Source: Sporomusa sphaeroides DSM 2875 (GTDB taxonomy: Bacteria; Bacillota; Negativicutes; Sporomusales; Sporomusaceae). From it: a stretch of 64,000 nucleotides of DNA. The translations under genes and the position numbers were made by a program. Below the pieces are notes generated by a model. It worked only from the letters and a program-made list of their open reading frames with translations. It was not told the origin of the DNA and ran no database searches. This document shows, piece by piece, positions 17,341 to 26,127 of this stretch. The number at the start of each line of letters is the position of its first letter. The first letter of the stretch is position 1. The stretch covers positions 1,440,524-1,504,523 of the forward strand of contig NZ_CP146991.1 in assembly GCF_001941975.2 (NCBI RefSeq), given 5' to 3'.

Positions 17341-19083
17341 TTAAGTAAGCAATAACTCAAGCTTAACAAAAAATTCGTCCAGTGCATGCTGAAACAGGAC
17401 GATATTGGCGTTATCCTGCCGGTAAAAGCTGATGGCTGTGATCAGCCTGTCATTATGGGTGACATAGCCGATTCCCAGTCCACCCGGTGCGACGGGGGCG
17501 AAGGCAAATGTGTCGACGATCGGCGTGTTGCCGAGTGTTGATGTCGACAAATACTGCGTACAATATGTGGCAAATGCAGCATCGCTGAATAACGGCGGTT
17601 TTTCTGGTATGCCGAGCTCCCGGCCAAAACGCTCGTACATAATTTCCAAACCGGCGGCATGTCTGATAAAGCAGCAGAAATCTTTGGCCTTGGCGATTTT
17701 TTGTACATGCTCGCAACTGGCTTGGGCGAGCATGGCGGACAGCTGCTTTTGCGGCGCGCCGTTAAGCAAGGCGGCCACAAATTGGGCGCTTTCTTCGCTG
17801 ACACTGCGGATACAGGCGGTGCGGCCCTCATAATATTGCGTTACACTGACCGATTCGTGCGTTGTCCTAAGGGCTTTAAAGACTTTTAACTGGGCATACT
17901 GAAAGGCGAACTGGAGACAGGCGTCCACGTTAAGCTTGCGTGCCTTTATTTTGCCGATACACAGCTTGTCGCGGACATAGCGCACTATGTCGATCTGGGA
18001 CGCTGTTTTTTGATACTGCGCTTTTATGGCGGCCAGCTGCTCCTGGATTGGCGGCGAGAGGACAAAATTGATCGGCGTGAGAGGCGCGGTCTGGCCGTCG
18101 TCGGCAAAGCTGCCGGCAAAGTCGGCCATTTTTTTTAACAAGCGATTGATTAGATAGACATTGTTGACGCCGTCCATATAGGTGTGCTCATTGTTGAATG
18201 TGCATACTTTATTCTGATATACCGTTATGCTCCACGGCTTATAGGCCCATATATCGTCGGTACTGTTATAAAGCTTGTCGGCAAGAGGCTGCTGCATGCT
18301 TGTCAACGAGGTCAGTGTAACGATGAACATCGTTTGGTTGACAATATCCATGCTGCAGGCATTGGCCGGGACTTGGCAGATTTCAGCAATCAGTTCTGCC
18401 GCCCGGTCGCTGCCGGCCAAAGACAGGACGTTCCAGGATGCTTCGGCGTGGCTGCCTTTGTCGTGATAAATTTGCTGCAAAGCGCGCCGGATACAGTCAG
18501 CGCTGTATATCCGGCCGTCGTCGTCAATTAGTTTTATTGTATAAAATTTGTTTTTGCAAAATACGCCGAAGGAATGAACTTCGGTAAAGTCTTGAAAGAA
18601 CGTGAAGATGTCTTTATTCTTGTGCGGGATTTTTGTTGCTCTGAATGCTCCCTGAAACTGGCTCATGCACAGCGGCGTCTCTTTGTGCACCATCGCCGGC
18701 AGTGTGTTGTGCGCAATTTCCAGATATAATTGGCCAGCAGAATGTGCCAGAATAGCGGTAAACTCAAGATAGTCGTATTTTTCTGAAAAACTGGGCAATG
18801 CAAGCTCCAGCAAATAATTGCCGACAAGTGTGACCGGGTCCCGCATCGTTAAATAAATGTCGCGTGAATAAGGCATGAGCCAACTGCGAGGGGCGATTGA
18901 CCGGCTGTATTCCAGTAGTTTGCCGTGCAGCGCCGCACCGTCGTTATGGCAAAAATGTTCGGCCACGGTTTTGGCCTCGGCGAATTCGTGTTCGCCGAGC
19001 AAGGGCCGTAAGCCTTTTAAATACCAGTCGATAGACTGGCAAAGATCGGGGACGGGGAGCGCCGGCAATTCGTGTTGGTCCAC
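17341..19083 (-). CDS. Choline/carnitine O-acyltransferase family protein
   Basis: A 580-residue protein with the full set of family landmarks. The N-terminus has LPALPVPDLCQSIDWYLKG. The catalytic His is residue 300 in NNEHTYMDG. YYEGRTACIRS is at 418-427, the STST motif at 513-516 and APGGLGIGY at 532-540. Known members move acyl groups between CoA and carnitine or choline and are chiefly eukaryotic, with sparse bacterial homologues. Length matches carnitine acetyltransferases. No signal peptide. The start is GTG with AAGGAG upstream. The gene stands alone, flanked by REP-like repeats on both sides, which fits acquisition by transfer. The acyl acceptor is unknown. Confidence 0.85.
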   Translation of the reverse strand: MDQHELPALPVPDLCQSIDWYLKGLRPLLGEHEFAEAKTVAEHFCHNDGAALHGKLLEYSRSIAPRSWLMPYSRDIYLTMRDPVTLVGNYLLELALPSFSEKYDYLEFTAILAHSAGQLYLEIAHNTLPAMVHKETPLCMSQFQGAFRATKIPHKNKDIFTFFQDFTEVHSFGVFCKNKFYTIKLIDDDGRIYSADCIRRALQQIYHDKGSHAEASWNVLSLAGSDRAAELIAEICQVPANACSMDIVNQTMFIVTLTSLTSMQQPLADKLYNSTDDIWAYKPWSITVYQNKVCTFNNEHTYMDGVNNVYLINRLLKKMADFAGSFADDGQTAPLTPINFVLSPPIQEQLAAIKAQYQKTASQIDIVRYVRDKLCIGKIKARKLNVDACLQFAFQYAQLKVFKALRTTHESVSVTQYYEGRTACIRSVSEESAQFVAALLNGAPQKQLSAMLAQASCEHVQKIAKAKDFCCFIRHAAGLEIMYERFGRELGIPEKPPLFSDAAFATYCTQYLSTSTLGNTPIVDTFAFAPVAPGGLGIGYVTHNDRLITAISFYRQDNANIVLFQHALDEFFVKLELLLT

Positions 19084-19249
19084 CTTACTCTCAGCTCCTT
19101 CTGTGGTATGGTGTGCAGAGTATAGCTATTGTCTGCTGTCCATAGTATAAATATTTTTATTCTTTCATTATAATATGAAAATGTTAACAATGACAATAAT
19201 TAGCATCAAATCGTGTGTTTAACTTGTGATAATGACACTAGGTATGAAG

Positions 19250-19276
19250 AAGCGTGGGGACGTTCTTTTTGCTTCG
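19250..19276. repeat. REP-like repeat, family D, third copy
   Basis: GAAGC, then GGGGACGTTCTTTTT, then GCTTC, matching the units on the far side of the acyltransferase gene. The rest of the gap up to the WG-repeat gene is AT-rich, with no gene seen; it should hold the promoters of the two divergent neighbours. Confidence 0.55.
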
Positions 19277-19428
19277 TATGTCCTTAAGCATGCTCATGCA
19301 TTTCGGGACTAAAGTCCTGGATAAAAATGGAGGATAAAAAGTAAATTATATAGAATATATTGTTTGATTTTGGTAACCATTAAGGGTTTTAATGGAATAG
19401 TAAAGCTTGATCAATAGGAGGTTTTTTG

Positions 19429-21102
19429 GTGAATTTTAAAGGGTTTATCGGGTTAATTGCAGTATTGGCGCTATTAATGGTGCCGGGAACTCGGGCGTTT
19501 GCTGCACCTGAGGCGAGTTTGGACACGGAGCAGGCTGTTAGTGTGCCGGCGGTAAATCCGGAGATTAACGTGGATGACAAAAAAATCCAGGATGTTATTT
19601 TGGCCGGAGTAAAGACAGGGGGAAAATGGGGGTTTATTGACCAGCAGGGAGAATATATCATACCTGCTGAATGCAAAGAGATTAGAGCTTTTGAGGAAGG
19701 TCTTATTGCTGTAAAAAAGGAAACCGGTTGGGGGTTTTATGATAAAAAGGGCCAGTTGGTGATTCCTGCCCAGTTTGATGAGGTGGGGACCTTCAAAGAT
19801 GGATTTGTGACGGCCAGACATAAAAACAAGTGGGGCTATTATGATACCCAGGGGCAAGCTGTGGTGCCGGTGGAATTTGATGCCGTGGCGGGAATAAGTG
19901 AAGATTTAGCGTTGGTTAAGAGTGGCGGCAAATGGGGATATTACCGGATTGGTGAAGGACTGGTGATCCCCGTTCAGTACAAGGAGGCCGGGTTGTTTGC
20001 TGAAGGCCTGGCGCCGGTTAGAAACGACGGGAAATGGGGTTATATTGACAATGCAGGCAAGGTAATGCTCCCTTTTCAATTTAAAAATGCCCGCCAGTTT
20101 AGCGAGGGGCTGGCTGCTGTCAAGTTGGACAGCAAATATGGGTTTATTGACCGGAGTGGTGCTGTTGTCATCAAGGAGGCTTTTGGTGAGGTAGCTGGCG
20201 GCTTTCAAGATGGGATCGCTATAGTCAAGGTAGAAAAAAAGTGGGGCTATATAGACAGGAAAGGTACGGTTTTAGCTTCAGGCTATGACACCGCATTTCC
20301 TTTTAATAAGGATGTGGCGGAAGTTCGGGTAGTAAAACGGTCATTTTCCTTTTTGGAAGCCGCTTTGGTAGCTGTGGGAGCTTCTGCCGGGTATGTGGAA
20401 ATTCGGACTAATGAACTTTTGCCCGAAAATACGAAACGTGGTTTTATTGATAGGACGGGAAAAGAGATCATATCGACCAAAAATCATTTTACCGATGTTT
20501 TCCGGGAGGGGCTGGCTGCGGTACGGATAAAAGATAAGTGGGGTGCGGTAGATAAGACCGGCGCTGTTGTTATCCCGGTACAGTATGATAAAATATCTGC
20601 TTTCCGTAACGGATTTGCTCAGGTAAAAGACGACCAGAAATGGGGTTTCGTTGATAAAACCGGTAAGTTGTTGACACCGCTAAAGTTTGATGAGGTATCA
20701 AGCTTCGGGTATGATGGTTTGGCGGCGGTGAGAGTGGGGGAAAGATGGGGCTTTATCGATACCAGCGGTAAAACGGTTATCGCGTTTCGGTATGATGATG
20801 TTGGTTTTCCCGATAAAACGGTTTTGGAAGAAAAACTGGGCTTCTTTTGCGGGTTTGCTAAAGTAAAGATTGCTGATAAGTGGGGAGTAATTGATACCAC
20901 GGGACGCATGGTAGTCCCGGCGGTATTTGACAGTGCTTCCGAGCTTATGGGCGGTTCCTTTGGTATGCTGCCGGTTAAAAAGAAAACTTGGGGATTTATG
21001 GACACAACAGGCCAGATGGTCATTGAGCCAAAGTATAGCGAAGTCGGGCTGTTTTGGAATCAAGAGATGCTGGAACGGGAAAAGAGCTATTATCTTAATT
21101 AA
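19429..21102 (+). CDS. Exported WG-repeat protein
   Basis: About 557 residues: a signal peptide (cleavage near AFAAP, about residue 26), then roughly 13 WG repeats of the pattern KWGFIDxxGxxVIPxx-(F/Y)D, spaced about 45 residues apart. Two copies lack the Trp (KYGFID, KRGFID). A non-repeat insert lies in the middle (near residues 300-330). WG repeats form beta-propeller or solenoid folds and probably bind other proteins or cell-wall material; function unknown. The GTG at 19429 is placed 7 bases after AGGAGG; a TTG codon before it is the alternative. Confidence 0.88.
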   Translation: MNFKGFIGLIAVLALLMVPGTRAFAAPEASLDTEQAVSVPAVNPEINVDDKKIQDVILAGVKTGGKWGFIDQQGEYIIPAECKEIRAFEEGLIAVKKETGWGFYDKKGQLVIPAQFDEVGTFKDGFVTARHKNKWGYYDTQGQAVVPVEFDAVAGISEDLALVKSGGKWGYYRIGEGLVIPVQYKEAGLFAEGLAPVRNDGKWGYIDNAGKVMLPFQFKNARQFSEGLAAVKLDSKYGFIDRSGAVVIKEAFGEVAGGFQDGIAIVKVEKKWGYIDRKGTVLASGYDTAFPFNKDVAEVRVVKRSFSFLEAALVAVGASAGYVEIRTNELLPENTKRGFIDRTGKEIISTKNHFTDVFREGLAAVRIKDKWGAVDKTGAVVIPVQYDKISAFRNGFAQVKDDQKWGFVDKTGKLLTPLKFDEVSSFGYDGLAAVRVGERWGFIDTSGKTVIAFRYDDVGFPDKTVLEEKLGFFCGFAKVKIADKWGVIDTTGRMVVPAVFDSASELMGGSFGMLPVKKKTWGFMDTTGQMVIEPKYSEVGLFWNQEMLEREKSYYLN

Positions 21103-21122
21103 GGATTATTTTGCCTGAATGC

Positions 21123-21157
21123 AGAAGAACCCGCAATTTTCGCGGGTTCTTTGTGTT
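21123..21157. terminator. Intrinsic terminator between the WG-repeat and symporter genes
   Basis: AGAACCCGC pairs with GCGGGTTCT around AATTTTC, followed by a T-rich tract. It sits between convergent genes. Confidence 0.8.
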
Positions 21158-21159
21158 TT

Positions 21160-22743
21160 TTATAGCTCTTCGGCAACTGTTGCTTTGACGGCAGGCTGTG
21201 TCAGCAAACTGGCGGCAATGAGCACAATCGCGCTGACCGGCAGGGCGATAACCAGAGGGTCGATATATGTCCACGGTGTAACGCCCAAGGTGTTAACTCC
21301 GAACAATCTGGCGCAGAGGCCAAAAATACCGGCTTCTTTCTCGTGTACAAAAAATACCAGTCCGGCGTATACTACTGTTGCCGTAATCATACTGTACATG
21401 GCGCCTGACGCAGTAATGCGCGGCCAGTATAAGGCGGCTGCATATATTGGCAGGAAGACTGCTGTACACATTCCGAAGAACAGCGCCGTAGCAATGGCAA
21501 TAATTCCTGCCGGGAGATAAAGTGCTAAAGCCAACGTCAGTAAAAAGCCCAATAGTGTACCGATACGTGCCAGCATCAGGGTTTGTGCATCGCTGGCGCC
21601 TTTTTGGGGATTCAAATCATAAGAAATAGAAGTAGAAATGATATGAAATTGGCCGCTTAAGGTCGACATGGCTGCCGACAGCAGTGTAAATAAGAAAACA
21701 TAGCGCAGCCATTCCGGCATGGCTAGGGTGATAAAAAGCGGGATAATTTTATCGATATTTGGGGCTGCGCCGCCTGCAGCCGTTGCTGCCAGCGCAAGTT
21801 TACCGCCATGCTCCACAAAATATACGTTAGATAAAGCGCCAACAGTAAAAGCAACACCGGTCATGAAAAGAATGAAGACTGCGCCAACTCCTAAGCCATT
21901 ATAGATTCCTTTGGCACTTGATACTGTCATGAATCGTACAGCAAGCTGCGGTTGGGCCAAAACGCCGATACCTACGCCCAGAACCAGGGTAGAAATGACA
22001 AACCACCATAATTCCGAACTAAATGCAGGCATAGCTGTAAAACCCATATGTCCCTTAGCTACCATAGCCTGTGGCACCATATTGCGCAGTGCTTCCAGTT
22101 TCAAATGCGCCGTGGTGACTCCGCCCAGCAGCGAATAGGTCAATATGACCAGTGCAGCCATCCCAATGAACATAATAATTCCTTGCATTGCATCAGTATA
22201 AATAACTCCGCGTAAGCCACCAAAAAAAACATAGGCCAGCACGATGACTGCAAAAATCGTCAAGGCAGTCACATAATCCATTTGCAAAGCTTCTTCCATA
22301 TATCTCGCTCCGCCGATCATTACGGCTGCCGCATAGAGCGGCATTGTCAGGCAGATCATGGCAGCAGAGAATTTTCGAATAAAAGGAGAGGCAAAACGCG
22401 CTCCCAGAAACTCGGGAAAGGTTTTGACTTGTAGTTCTTGCGCAAGTTGCCGGGTTTTCACACCGAAGAAAACAAAAGCAACAAATATACCGACAAATAT
22501 GTTGAATACTGTCAGCCATAATAAGCTCATCCCGTACACTCCGGCAGCTCCGCCAAAACCGACGATGGCCGAGGTGGATATAAAGGTTGAACCGTATGCC
22601 AGGGACATAAGAACAGGATGGACATTACCTCCGGCAATCATATAATCTTTTGAGGATTTTGTGTGCCGGTAGCCAAGATAGCCGAGGAAAACTGTTATCC
22701 CCAGATAGACGGCTAACATAATATAAAGTAAGTCAGTATTCAA
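21160..22743 (-). CDS. Sodium:solute symporter family protein
   Basis: A 527-residue polytopic membrane protein of the SSS family with about 13 segments. It opens YIMLAVYLGITVFLGYLGYR, and SKDYMIAGGNVHPVLMSLAYGSTFISTSAIVGFGG (from about residue 31) is the conserved sodium-site region. The substrate is not deducible; relatives carry amino acids, pantothenate or monocarboxylates. Starts at TTG after AAGGGAG. It is preceded by a 33-residue accessory-protein gene and a T-box leader, which implies control by an uncharged tRNA and so argues for an amino-acid-related substrate. Confidence 0.88.
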   Translation of the reverse strand: MNTDLLYIMLAVYLGITVFLGYLGYRHTKSSKDYMIAGGNVHPVLMSLAYGSTFISTSAIVGFGGAAGVYGMSLLWLTVFNIFVGIFVAFVFFGVKTRQLAQELQVKTFPEFLGARFASPFIRKFSAAMICLTMPLYAAAVMIGGARYMEEALQMDYVTALTIFAVIVLAYVFFGGLRGVIYTDAMQGIIMFIGMAALVILTYSLLGGVTTAHLKLEALRNMVPQAMVAKGHMGFTAMPAFSSELWWFVISTLVLGVGIGVLAQPQLAVRFMTVSSAKGIYNGLGVGAVFILFMTGVAFTVGALSNVYFVEHGGKLALAATAAGGAAPNIDKIIPLFITLAMPEWLRYVFLFTLLSAAMSTLSGQFHIISTSISYDLNPQKGASDAQTLMLARIGTLLGFLLTLALALYLPAGIIAIATALFFGMCTAVFLPIYAAALYWPRITASGAMYSMITATVVYAGLVFFVHEKEAGIFGLCARLFGVNTLGVTPWTYIDPLVIALPVSAIVLIAASLLTQPAVKATVAEEL

Positions 22744-22780
22744 TACAATCGCTCCCTTATTTATATAATAAATTTAGAGT

Positions 22781-22882
22781 TTATTCACCACCTTTGCGGA
22801 CAGAATAAAAGATACATAACGCAGTAGCCGCAAAACAGGCCAGGTATGCAAATGCAATCCAGGGGTCGGTCAGTCCCAACAC
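22781..22882 (-). CDS. Symporter small accessory protein (33 residues)
   Basis: A very small gene reading MLGLTDPWIAFAYL and ending SVRKGGE: a short polar start with a DPW motif, one transmembrane helix, and a basic tail. Small proteins of this form are known immediately upstream of SSS-family symporters. It starts at GTG, 8 bases after AAGGAGGTG, one of the best ribosome sites in the window. It lies between the T-box terminator and the symporter, in the same operon. Confidence 0.85.
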   Translation of the reverse strand: MLGLTDPWIAFAYLACFAATALCIFYSVRKGGE

Positions 22883-22905
22883 TAGTAATCACCTCCTTAT
22901 GTAAA

Positions 22906-23231
22906 AATAATAAACTCCCGTCCCTATTGATAAGGGACGGGAGTTTTCACTTCCCGCGATACCACCCTAGTAGAGTCATTCGGCTGTTCTGGCCGGCAGA
23001 CTCCGCTCTGTAAAGTACGGGCAACATCAAATGTTACCGATACCTCCTTCCCGCTAACGGCGGAAGTCCCGTCCGCACCTACCAATCGGGACAGCAATTG
23101 CCCCGTTCTTCAGCTGGCAACTCCAAGGAGAACTTCACACATCAACTTCAGGCTAGGTTCTCACCGTTTCCTAGCTCTCTGGGCTGTAATTGAATGGCTA
23201 CTTTTCCTCTTCATCGTTTTTCGATAGTCCT
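22906..23231 (-). ncRNA. T-box leader controlling the symporter operon
   Basis: On the minus strand, stem I contains an AGTA loop-E motif, AGAGAG, and the apical GGTGAGAACC (about 23156-23165). Further on comes the antiterminator motif AGGGTGGTATCGCGGG (22953-22968), then a terminator. The UGGU bulge would pair with a tRNA whose discriminator base is A. The specifier region reads AUGUGUGAAG; GUG (Val) or AUG (Met) fit an A-discriminator tRNA, while UGU (Cys) does not. I cannot fix the codon without folding. Confidence 0.92.
22910..22948 (-). terminator. T-box terminator
   Basis: AAACTCCCGTCCCT pairs with AGGGACGGGAGTTT; the T-run lies on the minus strand. Its arms can be captured by the upstream T-box antiterminator. 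Confidence 0.9.
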
Positions 23232-23237
23232 GATTCA

Positions 23238-23243
23238 ATTATA
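23238..23243 (-). promoter_or_regulatory. -10 element of the T-box promoter
   Basis: TATAAT on the minus strand, about 7 bases before the predicted start of the T-box RNA. The -35 region is not clear. Confidence 0.5.
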
Positions 23244-23358
23244 CATAGCAAGCAACGCAAGGGAATATTTCCAATGAATGTGTACTATGAGGAATACTAT
23301 AGTAAAACATATGTATTTTGTCAAGGAGAAATTGCAGGATGAGGGGATGATGGTTGCT

Positions 23359-24876
23359 TTAAATGATCGGGGTAACTCCCGGGTGTGCCCGGATGCCGGT
23401 ATTGGTGCTGTTGGCCACGGTATGCAGCGCTTTGCCCAACCGTTTAATACCTTCGAGCAGCTGGTCCTCCGGATAGGTGACAAAGCAGATTCGAAGCTCC
23501 TGAGAACCGGCGGCATCTGCATAGAAAGCTTCACCGGGAACAAATGAAACTCCTGTTTTTGCTGCTTCATGCAGCAGTTGGCGGGTAAAAATGCCATGGC
23601 TAAGTGTGCACCAAAAATAAAAGCCGCCTGCCGGCAAGGTAAAGGTGAGGTATGGGCTGCAGTACCGTCTAAGGGCGCTGGCGACAAAGTCGCGGCGCTT
23701 TTTGTATTCGGTGCGGACAAACGCCAGGTGATCATCAAGTAAATCTGCCGTTAAATAATCATAGAGCAATCGTTGCGACAGGTTGCTGCTATGCAAATCA
23801 ATATATTGTTTCTCCAGGGCAAACCGGTTAATGACTGTTTCCGGCGCTACAACCCAGCCTGTGCGCAGGCCGGGAAAGAGCATTTTGGAGAAAGTCCCCA
23901 GAGCAATAACGCCGCCATAAGGGTCAAGGGCTTTGAGGGAAAGCGGCGGCTGTTCACCATAATATAATTCGCCATATGGATCGTCTTCGACGATGATTAA
24001 CCGGTGTTTTGCCGCCAATTGCAAAAGTCTGCGGCGTTCTTCCAGCGGCATGACCCGGCCGTTGGGATTCTGAAATGTCGGCATGATATAGAACAGCTTA
24101 GGGCGGTAGCGGATCAGATAATCCTCAAGCAGGTCCAACGGTAAACGGCCTGAGGACGGCAGACTGAGTAACCGGGCATTGGCAGTACTAAACACCTGGA
24201 TGGCTCCCAGATAAGTGGGAGACTCAACAATAACATAATCACCCGGCTCCAGAAAAACCTTGGTAATTAAATACAGTCCCTGCTGTGAGCCGCTGACAAT
24301 CATTGTGTTTTCCGGGGTGGTGCCATAGCCTTTGGTTGTCAGTCTGGCTGCCAAGGCATGGCGGAGCGGCAAATAGCCTTCTGTAGGGATATGGCCTAAG
24401 TCGCAGCCGCCAGTATGGGCAGATTGCAGGCTAAACAAACGGTTAAAGTCATTTACGGGATATAATGCCGGGTCAGGCATACCGGCTGCTAACGGGATAC
24501 TGTCAGTGACTGAGACCGAAGCAATTATTTCACGTAAAATAGAGGATAATTGCGTATTGGGGGTGGGAGTAAATAACTGTGACCAGGGTACAGCAGGAAC
24601 ACTCTGGACAGGTGGTGTCAACTCAGCTACATAGGTGCCGCTGCCGACCCTGGTGCTGACCAGTCCTTGTTCCTCCAAGCGGCGGTACGCGTTAATGGCT
24701 GTCGTGCGGCTTACGCCTAAGAGAGCGGCCAGCTCACGTTCAGGCGGCAGCTTACTGCCGGCAGGCAGGGTGCCATTATTGATATTTTCGGTCAATATGG
24801 TGGCAATTTGCATGTACAGGGGAATCGCTGATTTAGGGGCAAGCAATACTTTGTCAAGAATTTTGGATATATCCAT
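23359..24876 (-). CDS. MocR-type regulator (GntR winged helix fused to an aminotransferase domain)
   Basis: 505 residues. Residues 1-85 form a GntR winged helix (LPPERELAALLGVSRTTAINAYRRLEEQGLV). The rest is a class I/II aminotransferase fold with the PLP lysine in ALGTFSKMLFPGLRTGW near residue 330. Such proteins are usually PLP- or amino-acid-responsive transcription factors, not enzymes. It is transcribed divergently from azlCD, with a perfect palindrome between them, so it probably controls that exporter and itself. Confidence 0.9.
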   Translation of the reverse strand: MDISKILDKVLLAPKSAIPLYMQIATILTENINNGTLPAGSKLPPERELAALLGVSRTTAINAYRRLEEQGLVSTRVGSGTYVAELTPPVQSVPAVPWSQLFTPTPNTQLSSILREIIASVSVTDSIPLAAGMPDPALYPVNDFNRLFSLQSAHTGGCDLGHIPTEGYLPLRHALAARLTTKGYGTTPENTMIVSGSQQGLYLITKVFLEPGDYVIVESPTYLGAIQVFSTANARLLSLPSSGRLPLDLLEDYLIRYRPKLFYIMPTFQNPNGRVMPLEERRRLLQLAAKHRLIIVEDDPYGELYYGEQPPLSLKALDPYGGVIALGTFSKMLFPGLRTGWVVAPETVINRFALEKQYIDLHSSNLSQRLLYDYLTADLLDDHLAFVRTEYKKRRDFVASALRRYCSPYLTFTLPAGGFYFWCTLSHGIFTRQLLHEAAKTGVSFVPGEAFYADAAGSQELRICFVTYPEDQLLEGIKRLGKALHTVANSTNTGIRAHPGVTPII

Positions 24877-24897
24877 TTGAATAAAAAACTCCTTGTG

Positions 24898-24932
24898 TAT
24901 CCAATTATTATAATAATTGTCATAATTGGATA
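24898..24932. promoter_or_regulatory. Palindromic operator between the MocR gene and azlC
   Basis: TATCCAATTAT (24898-24908) and ATAATTGGATA (24922-24932) are a perfect 11-base inverted repeat with a 13-base spacer, in the short divergent promoter region. A dimeric binding site for the MocR protein is the simplest reading. Confidence 0.7.
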
Positions 24933-24990
24933 TTTACAATGGTTTTCCTGCCAGGTAATATAAAATAAATTATAAAAGGCGGTGGAGCTC

Positions 24991-25677
24991 TTGAGAGACT
25001 ATATGCAAGGGGCGCGTGACAGCCTACCTATTATGCTGGGAGTAATGCCTTTTGGCATTACCTGCGGTGTTATGGGACTGGCGGCCGGACTGACTCCGGC
25101 AGAAACCATACTTATGTCGCTCCTGGTATTTGCCGGGGCAGCGCAATTTATCTGCATTACTATGCTGGGAGCCGGCATTACCGGCTGGGGTCTTATTGTA
25201 TTTACTACCTTACTGATTAACCTTCGTCATCTGTTAATGGGAGCATCGCTGGCACCGCAGCTTTTAAAACTGCCGCTTGCCCGGCAGATCCTGCTGGCAT
25301 TTGCACTGACAGATGAGTCGTATGCGATTACCACTAATCGTACAGTCCAAGCCGGCTATAGCGCCAATTACCAGATGGGAAGCAGCTGGGCGTTATATTT
25401 TACCTGGGCATTGTCAACCATCGCCGGTGTGCTGGTGGGAAGCTATATTCCGGACCCGCTGGCCTGGGGTCTGGATTTTGCCATGCCGGCTGTCTTCCTC
25501 GCCATGTTGGTGCCCCGGCTGAATAATCCTGTCAGTGTGGCTGTTTGCCTGGTGGCTGCTGTGACGGCTGTAGTGGGAGCCGCTTATTTGCCGGGAAAAT
25601 GGTATATTATCGCTGCCTGTGTGTCGGCTAGTATTGTAGGCGGCTTATTGGAAAAGGAGGAAAACCATGCGGTTTGA
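24991..25677 (+). CDS. azlC: AzlC-type branched-chain amino acid exporter, large subunit
   Basis: About 228 residues with 6-8 membrane segments and the family motifs PIMLGVMPFGITCGVMGLAAGL near the start, FAGAAQFI near 50 and INLRHLLMGAS near 80. AzlC and AzlD form an efflux system for branched-chain amino acids and analogues. The start is uncertain: TTG at 24991 has GGTGGAG before it; GTG at 24982 and ATG at 25003 are in frame. It overlaps azlD by 11 bases. Confidence 0.88.
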   Translation: MRDYMQGARDSLPIMLGVMPFGITCGVMGLAAGLTPAETILMSLLVFAGAAQFICITMLGAGITGWGLIVFTTLLINLRHLLMGASLAPQLLKLPLARQILLAFALTDESYAITTNRTVQAGYSANYQMGSSWALYFTWALSTIAGVLVGSYIPDPLAWGLDFAMPAVFLAMLVPRLNNPVSVAVCLVAAVTAVVGAAYLPGKWYIIAACVSASIVGGLLEKEENHAV

Positions 25678-25990
25678 GATGTTACTGATTATCGCCGGAA
25701 TGGCGGCGGTTACTTTTTTTACGAGGTTTGGTGCGCTGGCTTTATTGAAAAAAACCGGGTTGCCCTGTTGGTTTGAGCGCTGGCTCAGGCATGTTCCCAC
25801 TGCCGTGCTGACGGCCCTTATTGTGCCGGCACTGCTGCTGCCGCAGGGCCGGGTTGACTTGTCTCTCAGCAACCACTATTTGTTGGCGGGGATATTGGCG
25901 GCCATTGTGGCTTATACCTGCCGGAACGCCATGCTGACCATGGGACTGGGTTTGACAGCCATGCTGTCGCTGCGGTGGCTTGGAATATAG
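25667..25990 (+). CDS. azlD: AzlD-type branched-chain amino acid exporter, small subunit
   Basis: A 107-residue protein with 3-4 hydrophobic helices. It matches the AzlD family: GMAAVTFFTRFGALALL near residue 11, then WLRHVPTAVLTALIVPALL near 38. It overlaps the end of azlC, as subunit genes of this exporter usually do, with AAGGAGG inside azlC as its ribosome site. Confidence 0.88.
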   Translation: MRFEMLLIIAGMAAVTFFTRFGALALLKKTGLPCWFERWLRHVPTAVLTALIVPALLLPQGRVDLSLSNHYLLAGILAAIVAYTCRNAMLTMGLGLTAMLSLRWLGI

Positions 25991-26127
25991 GCGTGTTATT
26001 GAACCGGAGCCGTTAGCCTGTCCCAAACCGATTCATGCCCTAAGGTCGCTGGTAACTAAAAAGGTAGCAATTTGCTGTTTTCAGGCATAGTATATGGTGC
26101 GAAACCAATTTGGAGGTGTTATAGACT

